DNA of 64,000 nt from Flavobacterium beibuense (GTDB lineage Bacteria; Bacteroidota; Bacteroidia; Flavobacteriales; Flavobacteriaceae). Both the position numbers and the translations under genes were made by a program. Shown in pieces: positions 33,389-42,732 of the stretch. Every line of letters starts with the position of its first letter. Position 1 is the first letter of the stretch. The stretch is from the NCBI RefSeq assembly GCF_004151245.1, contig NZ_JUIW01000005.1, positions 186,001-250,000 on the forward strand, in the 5' to 3' direction. The notes beneath the pieces are model-generated. The model did not search any database. It had not been told where the DNA came from and saw only the letters and a list, made by a program, of their open reading frames with translations.

Positions 33389-34655
33389 AAACATAATCGC
33401 AGGCTTTTGCCTTCTTTTTTCGGGGGTAGTTTTTTCACAGGAAAGTAATGCATCACCTTATTCTTACTACGGTTTGGGAGACCAAAAATTTAAAGGTACT
33501 GTAGAGAATATAAGCATGGGAGGGGTAGGGATACTAAGAGACAGTATTCACGTTAACCTTCAAAATCCTTCTACCTATAGTTCTCTTGATTATACTACGT
33601 TTACTATCGGGGCAAATACTTCGGCTACATCTTTGGAGACAGCAGATGCTACCGAAAAAGTTAACAGGACTACGCTTAATTATTTGGGTATAGGGCTTCC
33701 TGTTAGTAATAAAGCCGGTATTGCTTTAGGTATTATGCCTTACACATCTGTAGGGTATAAAGTGGATAATATAGTAACCGGAGCTGACGATATAGAAAGA
33801 TTCTCCCGATTTAATGGTAAAGGAGGGCTTAACCGGGTGTTTTTTGGTGCATCTTATGAAATTACGCCTAAGTTTAGCGTAGGTGCCGATATTAATTACA
33901 ACTTCGGTAATATAGATACAGAGTCTATTGTCGCTGTGTCAGATGTTCAGTATGCTACCCGAGAGCAAAACAATTCTCATTACGGTGGTGCCTCATTTAA
34001 TTTGGCAGCAAATTATAAAACAAGGTTTAAAAACGGACTTACTTGGTACAGCAGCGTTATTTATACGCCGGCCTCTACATTAAATACAACAACTACAAGA
34101 AATCTGGCTACTATCTCGTTAGGTTCTAGCGGTAATCAGGTTGTGATTGATGATATTGAGCAGAATGAATTAAAATCCGATACAGATTTACCTTCTGCTT
34201 TTACTCTTGGTACAGGTTTTGGTTTTGAAAGAAAATGGTTTGTAGCTGCTCAGTTTACAGGGCAGGAAAGCAATGATATGTCTAATCGTTTTAATACTGT
34301 TGATAATCTTGCCTTTCAAAATTCATACAAAATGTCTTTAGGAGGTTATTTTATACCAAAATACAATTCATACACCAGCTACCTTAACAGGATTACCTAC
34401 AGGGCAGGTTTAAGATATGAAAACACTGGCCTTGTTATCAATAACGAAGAGATAAACGATATGGCTCTTAGTTTTGGTTTTGGTTTTCCTATGGGAGCAA
34501 ATGGTAACTTAGTTGCTCCGGCCAATCTTAATCTGGGTTTTGAGGTGGGTAAGCGTGGTACAACTAATGCCGGACTTATACAGGAAAATTATTTTAATGT
34601 GTATTTAAGCCTCTCGTTTAACGACAGATGGTTTGTTAAACGTAAGTATTTCTAA
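33381..34655 (+). CDS. Outer-membrane beta-barrel protein, unknown function
   Basis: A 424-residue protein with a signal peptide (about 19 residues, ending VVFSQ), then ASPYSYYGLGD and repeated strands ending in YLSLSFNDRWFVKRKYF. The pattern SMGG..LRDSIHVNLQNPSTYSSLD near residue 45 is reminiscent of FadL/PorV-like barrels, but I cannot assign it. It is translationally coupled to coaX and is followed by a TPR protein and lptC, which suggests a role in the outer membrane or LPS assembly. Confidence 0.8.
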   Translation: MIKNIIAGFCLLFSGVVFSQESNASPYSYYGLGDQKFKGTVENISMGGVGILRDSIHVNLQNPSTYSSLDYTTFTIGANTSATSLETADATEKVNRTTLNYLGIGLPVSNKAGIALGIMPYTSVGYKVDNIVTGADDIERFSRFNGKGGLNRVFFGASYEITPKFSVGADINYNFGNIDTESIVAVSDVQYATREQNNSHYGGASFNLAANYKTRFKNGLTWYSSVIYTPASTLNTTTTRNLATISLGSSGNQVVIDDIEQNELKSDTDLPSAFTLGTGFGFERKWFVAAQFTGQESNDMSNRFNTVDNLAFQNSYKMSLGGYFIPKYNSYTSYLNRITYRAGLRYENTGLVINNEEINDMALSFGFGFPMGANGNLVAPANLNLGFEVGKRGTTNAGLIQENYFNVYLSLSFNDRWFVKRKYF

Positions 34656-34673
34656 TAAAATAAATTGCTCATC

Positions 34674-36050
34674 ATGATGATAAAAAAAAGTCTTATAGTT
34701 TTTTTATTTATCGCTTCGGTATTTACAACTAAAGCGCAGGAAGCTTCTAAATGTGAAGAGGCAATTGCTGCTTTTGAAGCTGTTGTAAAATCCGGAAATT
34801 ATGATGAGGCGTTAGATGGTCTTAAAGATCTTGTAAAAGAATGTCCTAAAGCAGATGAAAAGCTTTATGCGCTAGCAGAAGTTGCTTATGTATATAAAGT
34901 AGAGTCGGCACAGGATAAGAAGGCAAAGCAGGAATATATAGACGGCCTTTTTGCATTGTATGATAATTACAATAAAAACTTCCCTACTGCAAAAAACAGA
35001 AATGCCATAAAAAAAGCTCAGCTGCAGTACGATCAGAAGTTGGAGAGCGAGGATAAAATATTTGAAGCATTTGATAAGGCTTTTACTCAGCAAAGTCATG
35101 ATTTTACAGGTTACAGGGAGTTGGAAACCTATTACTCACTTTATTTAAAGCGCTTTGAGAGCGGAAAGGCAAATATTTCTACAGCAGACTTTATGAGTAA
35201 GTTTGGTGATATTTCTGCTCAGATAATTTATGCTAAAAACAAGATTGCAAATAAGAAATCAGCTCTTTTAGTAAAAAAGGAAACAGAGCCACTTACTGAA
35301 GAAGAAAAAGAGTTTTTGGCTTCTGCTAAAAATGATCTGGACGCTTTAACGGCAGTAGGTGAAAATGTAGACAGGTTGTCATCTAAACATTTCAGTTGTG
35401 AAGGGCTTGAAGAGTTCTATAGTGCAAAGTTTGAAAAAAATAAAGAGAATGCCGACTGGCTCGAAGCGTTGGTTAATGTAATGTTCTTGAACAGGTGCTA
35501 TAATTCTGTCGTGTTGGAAAAAGGGGCGCGCACTCTTTATGAGTTAAGGCCTTCGGTACAATCTGCTTTTAATATGGCAAACATAGCTTTAAGGAAAAAC
35601 AATACCCAGGAAGCGGTAATGTATTTTGATAAAGCTGCTCAAATGGAGAAAAATCCTGAGGAAAGAGCAGATATAAATTATAAGGTTGCAGGAGTGTTTA
35701 GGAATACCGATAAAGCTAAGGCAAAAGAATATGCGTTTAAAGTGATGAAGGATAATCCTAAAGATGCACGCCCGTATATATTTTTAGCCGAAATGTACTC
35801 TTCTGTTACCAGGGAGTGCGATGTTACCGAATTTGAAAGAAAAGCATTGCTTTGGCTTGCGATAGATACTGCAAAAAAAGCGGAAGGTGTAGATCCTAAG
35901 TACAAACGTACTGTAGACTCTATGGTGCAGGGGTATGAAAAAAGACTTCCTACTGCCGATGAAATGAAAGAGGCCGGTAAGAGAAAGGGTGATGAGATAA
36001 AGTATGGATGTTGGATAAATGAAACGGTTACGCTTCCAAAAATAAAATAA
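34674..36050 (+). CDS. Exported tetratricopeptide-repeat protein
   Basis: A protein of about 458 residues with a signal peptide (to about residue 21). TPR-like helix pairs include residues near 280-370 (YELRPSVQSAFNMANIALRK, AVMYFDKAAQMEKNPEE). A conserved-looking ending KYGCWINETVTLPKIK with one cysteine closes the protein. ATG codons at 34674 and 34677 are both possible; a TTG at 34665 is less likely. The stop overlaps the lptC ATG by 1 nt. The position between a barrel protein and LptC suggests an envelope scaffold role (inference). Confidence 0.8.
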   Translation: MMIKKSLIVFLFIASVFTTKAQEASKCEEAIAAFEAVVKSGNYDEALDGLKDLVKECPKADEKLYALAEVAYVYKVESAQDKKAKQEYIDGLFALYDNYNKNFPTAKNRNAIKKAQLQYDQKLESEDKIFEAFDKAFTQQSHDFTGYRELETYYSLYLKRFESGKANISTADFMSKFGDISAQIIYAKNKIANKKSALLVKKETEPLTEEEKEFLASAKNDLDALTAVGENVDRLSSKHFSCEGLEEFYSAKFEKNKENADWLEALVNVMFLNRCYNSVVLEKGARTLYELRPSVQSAFNMANIALRKNNTQEAVMYFDKAAQMEKNPEERADINYKVAGVFRNTDKAKAKEYAFKVMKDNPKDARPYIFLAEMYSSVTRECDVTEFERKALLWLAIDTAKKAEGVDPKYKRTVDSMVQGYEKRLPTADEMKEAGKRKGDEIKYGCWINETVTLPKIK

Positions 36051-36604
36051 TGAAACTTCAAAAATATAAACTCCTTTTTGGTTTATCGGTTTTAGGATTG
36101 CTAGCTTCGTGTGAAAGTAATCTTAGGGATGTTCAGAGAATGAACGAGGTAGCCTTTAGCCCAATAGGGCAATCGGAGGATATAAATCTTAAATATACCG
36201 ATTCCGGAAAAGTTAAGGCAATACTGGTAAGTCCTTTAATGCTTGATTATTCTAATCTTGAGTACGGATTTAACGAATTCCCTAAGGGAGTTCATGTTAC
36301 CCTATTGGACGAGAATAATACCAAAAGCTACGTGGAGTCGGATTATGCTGTCAGTTACAACAAGACAAAAATTATAGATTTACAGGGTAATGTAAAGCTT
36401 ACTTCTTCAGATGGTAAATACCTGGAAACAGAGCAGTTGTACTACGATCAAATGAACGAATGGTTTTATACCGAAAAAAAGTTTAAATTTACAGATATCG
36501 ACGGCAGCTATTATGAAGGCCCCGGTATCGACTTCAGTAAGGATTTTAAGGTTGTTAATGCACAGCAAAACACCGGAGAAGGAGAAATTGATAATTTAGA
36601 ATAA
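36050..36604 (+). CDS. lptC: LPS export ABC transporter periplasmic protein LptC
   Basis: A 184-residue protein with a lipoprotein signal (lipobox LLASC, Cys at about residue 21) followed by a periplasmic LptC jelly-roll: GKVKAILVSPLMLDY, EFPKGVHVTLLDENN, and LTSSDGKYLETEQLYYDQMNEW split at the Glu. It bridges the LptBFG complex to LptA for LPS transport. In Bacteroidota LptC is often a predicted lipoprotein instead of having a membrane helix. The start overlaps the TPR gene by 1 nt. Confidence 0.88.
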   Translation: MKLQKYKLLFGLSVLGLLASCESNLRDVQRMNEVAFSPIGQSEDINLKYTDSGKVKAILVSPLMLDYSNLEYGFNEFPKGVHVTLLDENNTKSYVESDYAVSYNKTKIIDLQGNVKLTSSDGKYLETEQLYYDQMNEWFYTEKKFKFTDIDGSYYEGPGIDFSKDFKVVNAQQNTGEGEIDNLE

Positions 36605-36610
36605 CACATA

Positions 36611-36805
36611 ATGGGATTTTTAAAGGTTACTACATATTTATATTTACTTTTTGCAGTATTTTTTATTTACAGAGGTATAGTATCGTTCTCTGAAGAAGGA
36701 GGAGGAGCTCCTTATGTGAATTTTGCTTTTGCTGCTCTCGCTGTATTTATGTTCTTCTTCAGGAAGAAAAATCTTAAAAAGTTTGACAATAAAAAACAGG
36801 AATAG
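36611..36805 (+). CDS. Small two-helix membrane protein
   Basis: A 64-residue protein with two predicted helices (about residues 5-22 and 36-50) and a basic tail (RKKNLKKFDNKKQE). It lies 6 bp after lptC and 10 bp before the hemolysin-family gene, in frame and in the same operon, which supports that it is a real gene. Function unknown. Confidence 0.7.
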   Translation: MGFLKVTTYLYLLFAVFFIYRGIVSFSEEGGGAPYVNFAFAALAVFMFFFRKKNLKKFDNKKQE

Positions 36806-36815
36806 ATAAACGCTT

Positions 36816-38075
36816 ATGGAAGCGACGGTCATTATACTATGCTTACTGCTTTCCGCCTTTTTTTCAGGAATGGAGATAGCGTATGTGTCGTCCAATAAAA
36901 TATACCTTAGCGTAGAAAGGAAACAGACTTCGTTTCTTTCCAGGATACTTACCAAACTTACCGAGAAACCGGCCAGGTTTATTACCTCGATGCTTGTAGG
37001 GAACAGTATAGTGCTTGTTGTTTATGGGTATTATATGGGTATTGTTGTTATGAGGTGGCTTGATCCTGCTCAGCTTTCGGTTTTTAATACTGTATTGCTG
37101 CAAATTATAATTTCGGCTTTTATAATACTTCTTACGGCCGAGTTTATACCCAAGGTTTTTTTTCAGGTATATGCTAACAGGCTTATCAAACTTTTTGCTT
37201 TGCCTGCTTACTTCTTTTACTGCCTGTTTTCAATGGCATCTAAGTTTGTGATACGGATATCCGATTTTATACTCATAAAAATATTCAGGACCAGCGGAGA
37301 TAAGCAACAGGGTTATTTCAGCCGTGGCGAACTGGGTCATTATATAACCGAACAGATGAACGGGGTGGAAGAGCAGGAAGAGGTGGATTCTGAAATACAG
37401 ATATTCCAGAATGCGCTTGAGTTTTCCGATTTAAAAGCACGTGATATCATGACCCCCCGAACCGAGATTGTAGGGGTTGAGATTAATGATACAGTGACCG
37501 AGCTGAAAGATCTTTTTGTGGATACCGGCTATTCTAAAATGATAGTTTATAAAGAATCGTTTGATAATATAATTGGTTACATTCATTCGTTTGAGTTGTT
37601 TAAAAAACCAAAGAATGTAGGTGAGATGATGATATCTGCCGAGTATGTGCCGGGAACCATTTACATTAAAGAACTATTGGGTATACTTACCAAAAAGAGA
37701 AAAAGCCTGGCAGTAATTATTGATGAATATGGAGGTACATCGGGGATTGTTACCGTAGAGGATATTATTGAAGAGCTTTTTGGTGAAATTGAAGATGAGC
37801 ATGACGACGAGGAAGAGCTTGTAGAAAAAGAGCTTGAAAACGGAGTGTACCTGTTTTCGGCAAGGCTTGATGTAGAGTATGTTAATGAGGAATATGAGCT
37901 TGAGATACCTGAAAGCGATTCGTATTCGACCCTAGGTGGATTTGTGGTGCATAATACCAAGGAAATACCTAAAACAGGGCACAGGATAAATTTTGAAAAT
38001 TTTGAAATCCTCATCGAGATGGCTTCAAATAAAAAGATTGAACTCATAAAATTTATTCCTGTGCAACAGAAATAA
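36816..38075 (+). CDS. Hemolysin family protein (CNNM/DUF21, CBS pair, CorC/HlyC domains)
   Basis: A 419-residue membrane protein: N-terminal DUF21/CNNM domain with about four helices and the FFSGMEIAYVSSNKI motif (residues 14-28), two CBS domains (ARDIMTPRTEIVGVEIN at about residue 208 and KKRKSLAVIIDEYGGTSGIV near 288), and a C-terminal CorC/HlyC domain. Such proteins act in magnesium or cobalt efflux; GldE of gliding bacteria is a relative, but no gldD neighbour is present, so I do not call it GldE. Confidence 0.9.
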   Translation: MEATVIILCLLLSAFFSGMEIAYVSSNKIYLSVERKQTSFLSRILTKLTEKPARFITSMLVGNSIVLVVYGYYMGIVVMRWLDPAQLSVFNTVLLQIIISAFIILLTAEFIPKVFFQVYANRLIKLFALPAYFFYCLFSMASKFVIRISDFILIKIFRTSGDKQQGYFSRGELGHYITEQMNGVEEQEEVDSEIQIFQNALEFSDLKARDIMTPRTEIVGVEINDTVTELKDLFVDTGYSKMIVYKESFDNIIGYIHSFELFKKPKNVGEMMISAEYVPGTIYIKELLGILTKKRKSLAVIIDEYGGTSGIVTVEDIIEELFGEIEDEHDDEEELVEKELENGVYLFSARLDVEYVNEEYELEIPESDSYSTLGGFVVHNTKEIPKTGHRINFENFEILIEMASNKKIELIKFIPVQQK

Positions 38076-38137
38076 AAAATTTAACATTTTAATCGGAAAA
38101 TATAACTTGTCTACTTTTATTATTAAATAGATAATTG

Positions 38138-38145
38138 TATTTTCG
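38138..38145 (+). promoter_or_regulatory. Possible -7 box before ppiD-like gene
   Basis: TATTTTCG (one mismatch to TAnnTTTG), 31 nt before the ATG at 38177, in the 101-bp gap after the hemolysin-family gene. Confidence 0.35.
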
Positions 38146-38176
38146 CCCACTGAAATAAAATTTAACAACATAAAAA

Positions 38177-40267
38177 ATGGCGGTTTTATCAAAAATTAGG
38201 CAGCGTTCGCTTATTCTGATACTTGTTATTGGTTTTTGTCTTTTTGCTTTTGTAGTGCAGGACGTTATAAGGAATGGTCGTTTTGCATCAAACACAAATG
38301 TGGGTAGTGTAAACGGTACAGATATCCCTGTAAAGGAGTTTGTGCAAAAGGTTAGTGATTTAGAAAGAAATCAACCTGGTATATCATCTACACAGGCTTC
38401 AAACGCAATATGGAATCAGGAAGTAGAGAATATTCTTTATGGCGAAAGGTTTGAAGATGCAGGCTTAAGAGTAGGAAGAGATCATGTAATCAACATGTAC
38501 AGCCAAAACCCTCAGGTGGCTCAAAATCCTCAGTTTCTTAATGCTTTAGGTCAGTTTGATAAAGCTAAGTTCAACGAGTTTCTTGCTAACATGAAAGTTA
38601 ATGATGAGGCAGGGTGGGCTTCAATGGAAAGAAACAGGCCTCTTGTTGAAGCTGCAGCTAAAAAACAAATATATACTGCAATGGTAAAAGCAGGATTTGT
38701 GGCTACAAATCTTGATGCAAAAGCAAGATACCAGGCAGAAAGTGATAAAATTACTTTTGATTATGTATATGTTCCTTTTTCAACTATCAATGATGATGAG
38801 GTTACAATTGCAGATGATGCAATTATGAGCTACATGAAAAAGAACGAGAAAAAATACAAATCAGAGCCTACACGTTCAATAGAGTACGTTAAGATAGAAG
38901 ACAAGGCATCCGGAGAAGATGAACTTGCTCTTAGAAACGAAATTAACGGTATGCTTGCTGCAAGAGTAGAAGGTAATGATACTATTGCCGGTTTCAGAGA
39001 AATGAAATTTGAAGATGTTCCTGAGTTTGTAAACAAAAACTCTGACATCAGATTTGATACAACGTATGTTGCTAAAAAAGATATTCCTGTAGAACATGCT
39101 GAGGAAATCTTTAACCTTGCTAAAGGTGATGTTTATGGCCCTTACCAGGAAGATGGCTACCTTAAGCTTACTAAAATGATGAACAAAAAATCAGGAGGTA
39201 GCGCAAAAGCAAGTCATATCCTTATTACTTACAAAGGAGCAATGAGAGCTAACCCTACTATAGAGTTAACTAAAGAAGAGGCTAAAGCTAAAGCTGATAA
39301 CCTTTTAAAACAGGTTAATGCAAACCCTTCTTCATTTGCTGCTTTAGCTGCTGAGAACAGCGAAGACCCGGGATCTAAAAACAATGGTGGTACTTATGAT
39401 AACATTGTTCCTGGCCAGATGGTGCCTCAGTTTAATGATTTCGTGTTCAATAGCCCTGTTGGAAAAACCGGTGTGGTTGAGACAGATTTCGGTTACCATG
39501 TAATTAAAGTTGATGCAAAATATGACGCTGTACAGTTAGCTACTGTTGCTCTTTCAGTTCAGCCAAGTGAAGCTACAAGTGATGCAGTATTTGAAAAAGC
39601 AGCTCAGTTTGAACTTGATGCTCAGGAAAAACCGTTTGAAGAAGTGGCAAAAGCTGCTAACCTTAATCCGGTACAGGTTCAGAAATTACTTCCTAACGAT
39701 GAAGCTGTTCAGGGATTAGGTTCTCAAAGAGCTATCGTAATGTGGGCTTTCTCAAAAGATACTGAAGAAGGTTCTGTTAAGAAATTTGATACTTCTGACG
39801 GACACGTAATTGCAAGGGTAACTAATGTTAACAAAACAGGATTGTTGCCTCTTGAAGAAGCTAGATTAGTAGTAGGTCCTATTCTTAGAAATGAGAAGAA
39901 AGCTGAAATGATAAAAGACAAAATGAAGGGTGATACTCTTGAGGCTGTTGCTCAGGCATCGGGTTCTAAAGTAGCAACTGCAGAGAATGTAACCTTAAGC
40001 GGAGCTTCAATACCTACAGTAGGTTCGGAGCCAAAAATTGCAGGTACTGCTTTTGCTCTTGACAAAGATAAAACTTCAGGTCTTGTTGTTGGTAAGTCAG
40101 GTGTATTCATGCTAAAAGTTAAGAATGTTGAAAAAGCTCCTGAGCTTCCTAACTACAACTCTTACTTATCAAGAGTAGAAAAAGAAGATAAAAACAGAGT
40201 AAACCAAAGAATTACTCCGGCATTAAAAGAAAATGCTGATATCGAAGATGAAAGATCAAACAACTAA
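38177..40267 (+). CDS. PpiD/SurA-like periplasmic peptidyl-prolyl isomerase
   Basis: A 696-residue chaperone: N-terminal membrane anchor (about residues 12-30), SurA-like chaperone region (VGSVNGTDIPVKEFVQKV), then a parvulin-type rotamase domain beginning ASHILITYKGA at about residue 344, with GGTYDNIVPGQMVPQFNDF and a closing TDFGYHVIKVD, and a second, more degenerate rotamase-like region. It catalyses cis-trans prolyl isomerisation of secreted outer-membrane proteins. Last gene of the envelope block, ended by a terminator. Confidence 0.92.
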   Translation: MAVLSKIRQRSLILILVIGFCLFAFVVQDVIRNGRFASNTNVGSVNGTDIPVKEFVQKVSDLERNQPGISSTQASNAIWNQEVENILYGERFEDAGLRVGRDHVINMYSQNPQVAQNPQFLNALGQFDKAKFNEFLANMKVNDEAGWASMERNRPLVEAAAKKQIYTAMVKAGFVATNLDAKARYQAESDKITFDYVYVPFSTINDDEVTIADDAIMSYMKKNEKKYKSEPTRSIEYVKIEDKASGEDELALRNEINGMLAARVEGNDTIAGFREMKFEDVPEFVNKNSDIRFDTTYVAKKDIPVEHAEEIFNLAKGDVYGPYQEDGYLKLTKMMNKKSGGSAKASHILITYKGAMRANPTIELTKEEAKAKADNLLKQVNANPSSFAALAAENSEDPGSKNNGGTYDNIVPGQMVPQFNDFVFNSPVGKTGVVETDFGYHVIKVDAKYDAVQLATVALSVQPSEATSDAVFEKAAQFELDAQEKPFEEVAKAANLNPVQVQKLLPNDEAVQGLGSQRAIVMWAFSKDTEEGSVKKFDTSDGHVIARVTNVNKTGLLPLEEARLVVGPILRNEKKAEMIKDKMKGDTLEAVAQASGSKVATAENVTLSGASIPTVGSEPKIAGTAFALDKDKTSGLVVGKSGVFMLKVKNVEKAPELPNYNSYLSRVEKEDKNRVNQRITPALKENADIEDERSNN

Positions 40268-40285
40268 TAAAGTTGTATAGATATT

Positions 40286-40315
40286 AAAAATCCCGCCTTA
40301 GGCGGGATTTTTGTT
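40286..40315. terminator. Bidirectional terminator between ppiD-like gene and GHMP kinase
   Basis: Perfect 12-bp stem AAAAATCCCGCC / GGCGGGATTTTT with a TTA loop; ends both convergent transcripts. Confidence 0.92.
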
Positions 40316-41236
40316 TTATAATATCATATCCTTATAAGGGACAATAACGGGATAACCTTTTTCTTTAAAATAATTTATGGTGTTTGTTTCATCGGTTAAT
40401 GATACTACAAGTATAAAATCACCACCCCAAGCTCCTAAGCTTTTTACAGTGCCGTTAAAGTCGTGGAAAAGCTCTTCTTTTACTGTTGGAATTTCAAGGA
40501 TGTTGCTCATTATTAGCGAGTGTTCATCCATAAGGTTAATAAACTCATTAAGATCCTGAGCTTTTAAAGCTTCTTGAGTAATGAAATTTATCTTAGTGAT
40601 GATGGACGAAATATCATTCTTTTTGCTTTTGTAGGCTGCTATTGCGCTTCGGCTGTTTTGTTTTTGGTTAAGGTATACAAAGAACACCCTGTTTGTAAAA
40701 GATGGATTAAACTCAATCTTCTTGACTATAGGTTTGTTGTTATCGAGTCGGTATAAAATGGGTGTGTTATTTTGGGCACATGCAATATCATAACCACTTC
40801 CTCCAAAACTCTCATTCAGCAATGTGTACGCATCAATATTAAACCACTGGGCGATATTATTTATAAGGGTTGAAGAAGTGCCAAGACCCCATTGTCTCGG
40901 AAAAGTAAGCTCTGTGATAACTTCATACCCTGTTGAATTGTTTAGAACATCGGGGTTATGGCTATGGGCAGCATTAAGGATTTTTACCAAGGTTTGGGTA
41001 ACAGGGTTTTTACTTTCAGTACAGCCATTATATATTTCCGAAAACGAAAGGGTATCTTCAAACCAAATGCTTTTATCATTATCAAAGCTTTTCCAGATAA
41101 TGGTTTTGTCATTTCCGGAGTTTATATATAAATACTGTCCTTGCTTAGTGGGTAATGCAAAAGCATTTGCTCCGTCAAGAACGGTGTATTCGCCGGTTAT
41201 TAAAAGTTTCCCGTTACTATAAAAAGTCTTTTTCAA
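40316..41236 (-). CDS. GYDIA family GHMP kinase (probable mevalonate-pathway kinase)
   Basis: A 306-residue GHMP-superfamily kinase. The phosphate-binding loop is replaced by the family hallmark in FGGSGYDIACAQ at about residues 142-153, and the start is typical (FYSNGKLLITGEYTVLDGA). The C-terminal motif KSLGAWGGDFILV is also conserved in GHMP kinases. Start is a TTG (41236) inside the 3' end of the HMG-CoA reductase gene; 20-bp overlap implies translational coupling. Adjacent to HMGR, so mevalonate or phosphomevalonate is the probable substrate; this is inferred, not shown. Confidence 0.85.
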   Translation of the reverse strand: MKKTFYSNGKLLITGEYTVLDGANAFALPTKQGQYLYINSGNDKTIIWKSFDNDKSIWFEDTLSFSEIYNGCTESKNPVTQTLVKILNAAHSHNPDVLNNSTGYEVITELTFPRQWGLGTSSTLINNIAQWFNIDAYTLLNESFGGSGYDIACAQNNTPILYRLDNNKPIVKKIEFNPSFTNRVFFVYLNQKQNSRSAIAAYKSKKNDISSIITKINFITQEALKAQDLNEFINLMDEHSLIMSNILEIPTVKEELFHDFNGTVKSLGAWGGDFILVVSLTDETNTINYFKEKGYPVIVPYKDMIL

Positions 41237-42566
41237 GGTCTTTGGCTGTTACTTTTCGTAAATCTTTTATAAAGTCTACCACAGCAGCGTGTGTTACTGT
41301 GTTTTTTTCAAAATACTTTACGGTTTGCTGTTTTTCGCTATCGGTAGCTTCCAGTTGGTTTAATATGTTCATCAGGTGCATTTTCATGTGTCCCTGTTGT
41401 ATTCCTGTTGTCGTTAGTGAGCGTAATGCTGCGAAGTTTTGAGCCAGACCTGTAACAGCAATAATCTGCATAAGTTCTTTTGCAGTTGGGTTACCCAGCA
41501 TTTCAAGAGAAAGCTTTACAAGAGGATGTAAGCTTGTAAGGCCGCCTACCGTACCCAGTGCTAACGGAATATCCATCCAGAATGTAAATATGCCATTGTC
41601 GATTTTCGCATGAGAAAGGCTGCTGTACGTTCCGCCTTTTGAAGCATAGGCATGAACACCTGCTTCAACAGCCCTGAAATCGTTTCCTGTGGCTACTACT
41701 ACAGAGTCAATACCATTCATTATACCTTTATTATGGGTAACTGCCCTAAAAGGTTCTATTTCGGCAATCTTAACTGCTGTAACAAACTTTTCTGCAAACT
41801 CTGCAGGGTCTACGCCATTACCTTCATTTAAATCGGCTACGGGGCAGGAAACCTCTGCTCTAACCACGCAGTTGGGTACATAGTTAGAAAGTATGCTCAT
41901 AATTACCTGAACCTGCTTTTCTTCTTCGGTAAAAGCATTGTTGTTTTGCGCTTCGTTTTTCAGTGTTTTGGAAAACTGTTCCAGGCAGGAGTTGATAAAG
42001 TTGGCTCCCATACTGTCCTTTGTTTCAAAAGTAGCATGCAGCTGATAATAATTATCAAGCGAATCGGTTTTGTCTTTTAAAACAATGTCCAGAATACCGC
42101 CACCGCGCTTTTGCATGTTTTTGGTTATGCTTTCGGTTTCCTCAAAAAACTTTGGCTTTACAGTATTGAAGAAAGAGGCAAGTTTTTCCTTGTCCCCCTT
42201 ATATAGGAAATGAACCTGTCCTATCTTTTCGGTTCCCAGTATCATGGTCTTAAAACCACCGCGTTGTGCCCAAAATTTAGCAGCTTTTGAGGCTGCTGCC
42301 ACTACCGAACTTTCTTCTACAGCCATAGGGATAGTGTATTCCCTTCCGTTAATTGTAAAATTAGGGGCTACACCAAGTGGAAGATAAAAATTGGTAATGG
42401 TATTTTCTATGAATTCATCATGCAGCTTTTGTAACGATTTGTCTGAATTCCAGTATTTTTTTAGTAACGATATTGCATCTGCCGGATTGGTAAAATACTC
42501 GTTTGCAATCCAGTTAATTTTTTCTTCTTTAGATAGTTTAGAGAAACCAGCTATTGCCTTGCTCAT
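41217..42566 (-). CDS. Hydroxymethylglutaryl-CoA reductase, class II (degradative type)
   Basis: A 449-residue NAD(P)H-dependent enzyme interconverting HMG-CoA and mevalonate. It has catalytic Glu in EESSVVAAASKAAKF, the Lys in THNKGIMNGID, SMGANFINSC, the cofactor region LALGTVGGLTSLHP, and the C-terminal catalytic His in GIQQGHMKMH. Class II enzymes are named degradative, but in flavobacteria they belong to isoprenoid synthesis by the mevalonate pathway. ATG 42566 follows a TATCTTTG -7 box; a longer frame to 42620 has no support. Confidence 0.93.
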   Translation of the reverse strand: MSKAIAGFSKLSKEEKINWIANEYFTNPADAISLLKKYWNSDKSLQKLHDEFIENTITNFYLPLGVAPNFTINGREYTIPMAVEESSVVAAASKAAKFWAQRGGFKTMILGTEKIGQVHFLYKGDKEKLASFFNTVKPKFFEETESITKNMQKRGGGILDIVLKDKTDSLDNYYQLHATFETKDSMGANFINSCLEQFSKTLKNEAQNNNAFTEEEKQVQVIMSILSNYVPNCVVRAEVSCPVADLNEGNGVDPAEFAEKFVTAVKIAEIEPFRAVTHNKGIMNGIDSVVVATGNDFRAVEAGVHAYASKGGTYSSLSHAKIDNGIFTFWMDIPLALGTVGGLTSLHPLVKLSLEMLGNPTAKELMQIIAVTGLAQNFAALRSLTTTGIQQGHMKMHLMNILNQLEATDSEKQQTVKYFEKNTVTHAAVVDFIKDLRKVTAKDLEKDFL

Positions 42567-42595
42567 TTTCAGTGTCTTAATGTGATAATAGTTTG

Positions 42596-42603
42596 CAAAG
42601 ATA
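42596..42603 (-). promoter_or_regulatory. -7 box of HMGR-GHMP kinase operon
   Basis: Minus-strand TATCTTTG fits TAnnTTTG and lies 29 nt before the ATG at 42566. Confidence 0.65.
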
Positions 42604-42732
42604 CATTTTAAGCTGTGCAAATGCTAAAAACTATTAATGCGATATTTCCGCTAATTGCGGTGTAATTTTTCATTTAACAAAAAAAAGGACGGCTATCTCA
42701 TAAAAATTTATTAAAATTGGAGGTTTTTTACC

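Noticed and set aside
36816..38075. Calling the hemolysin-family protein GldE
   Set aside because: gldD is not adjacent and the domain set is generic for CNNM/CBS proteins.
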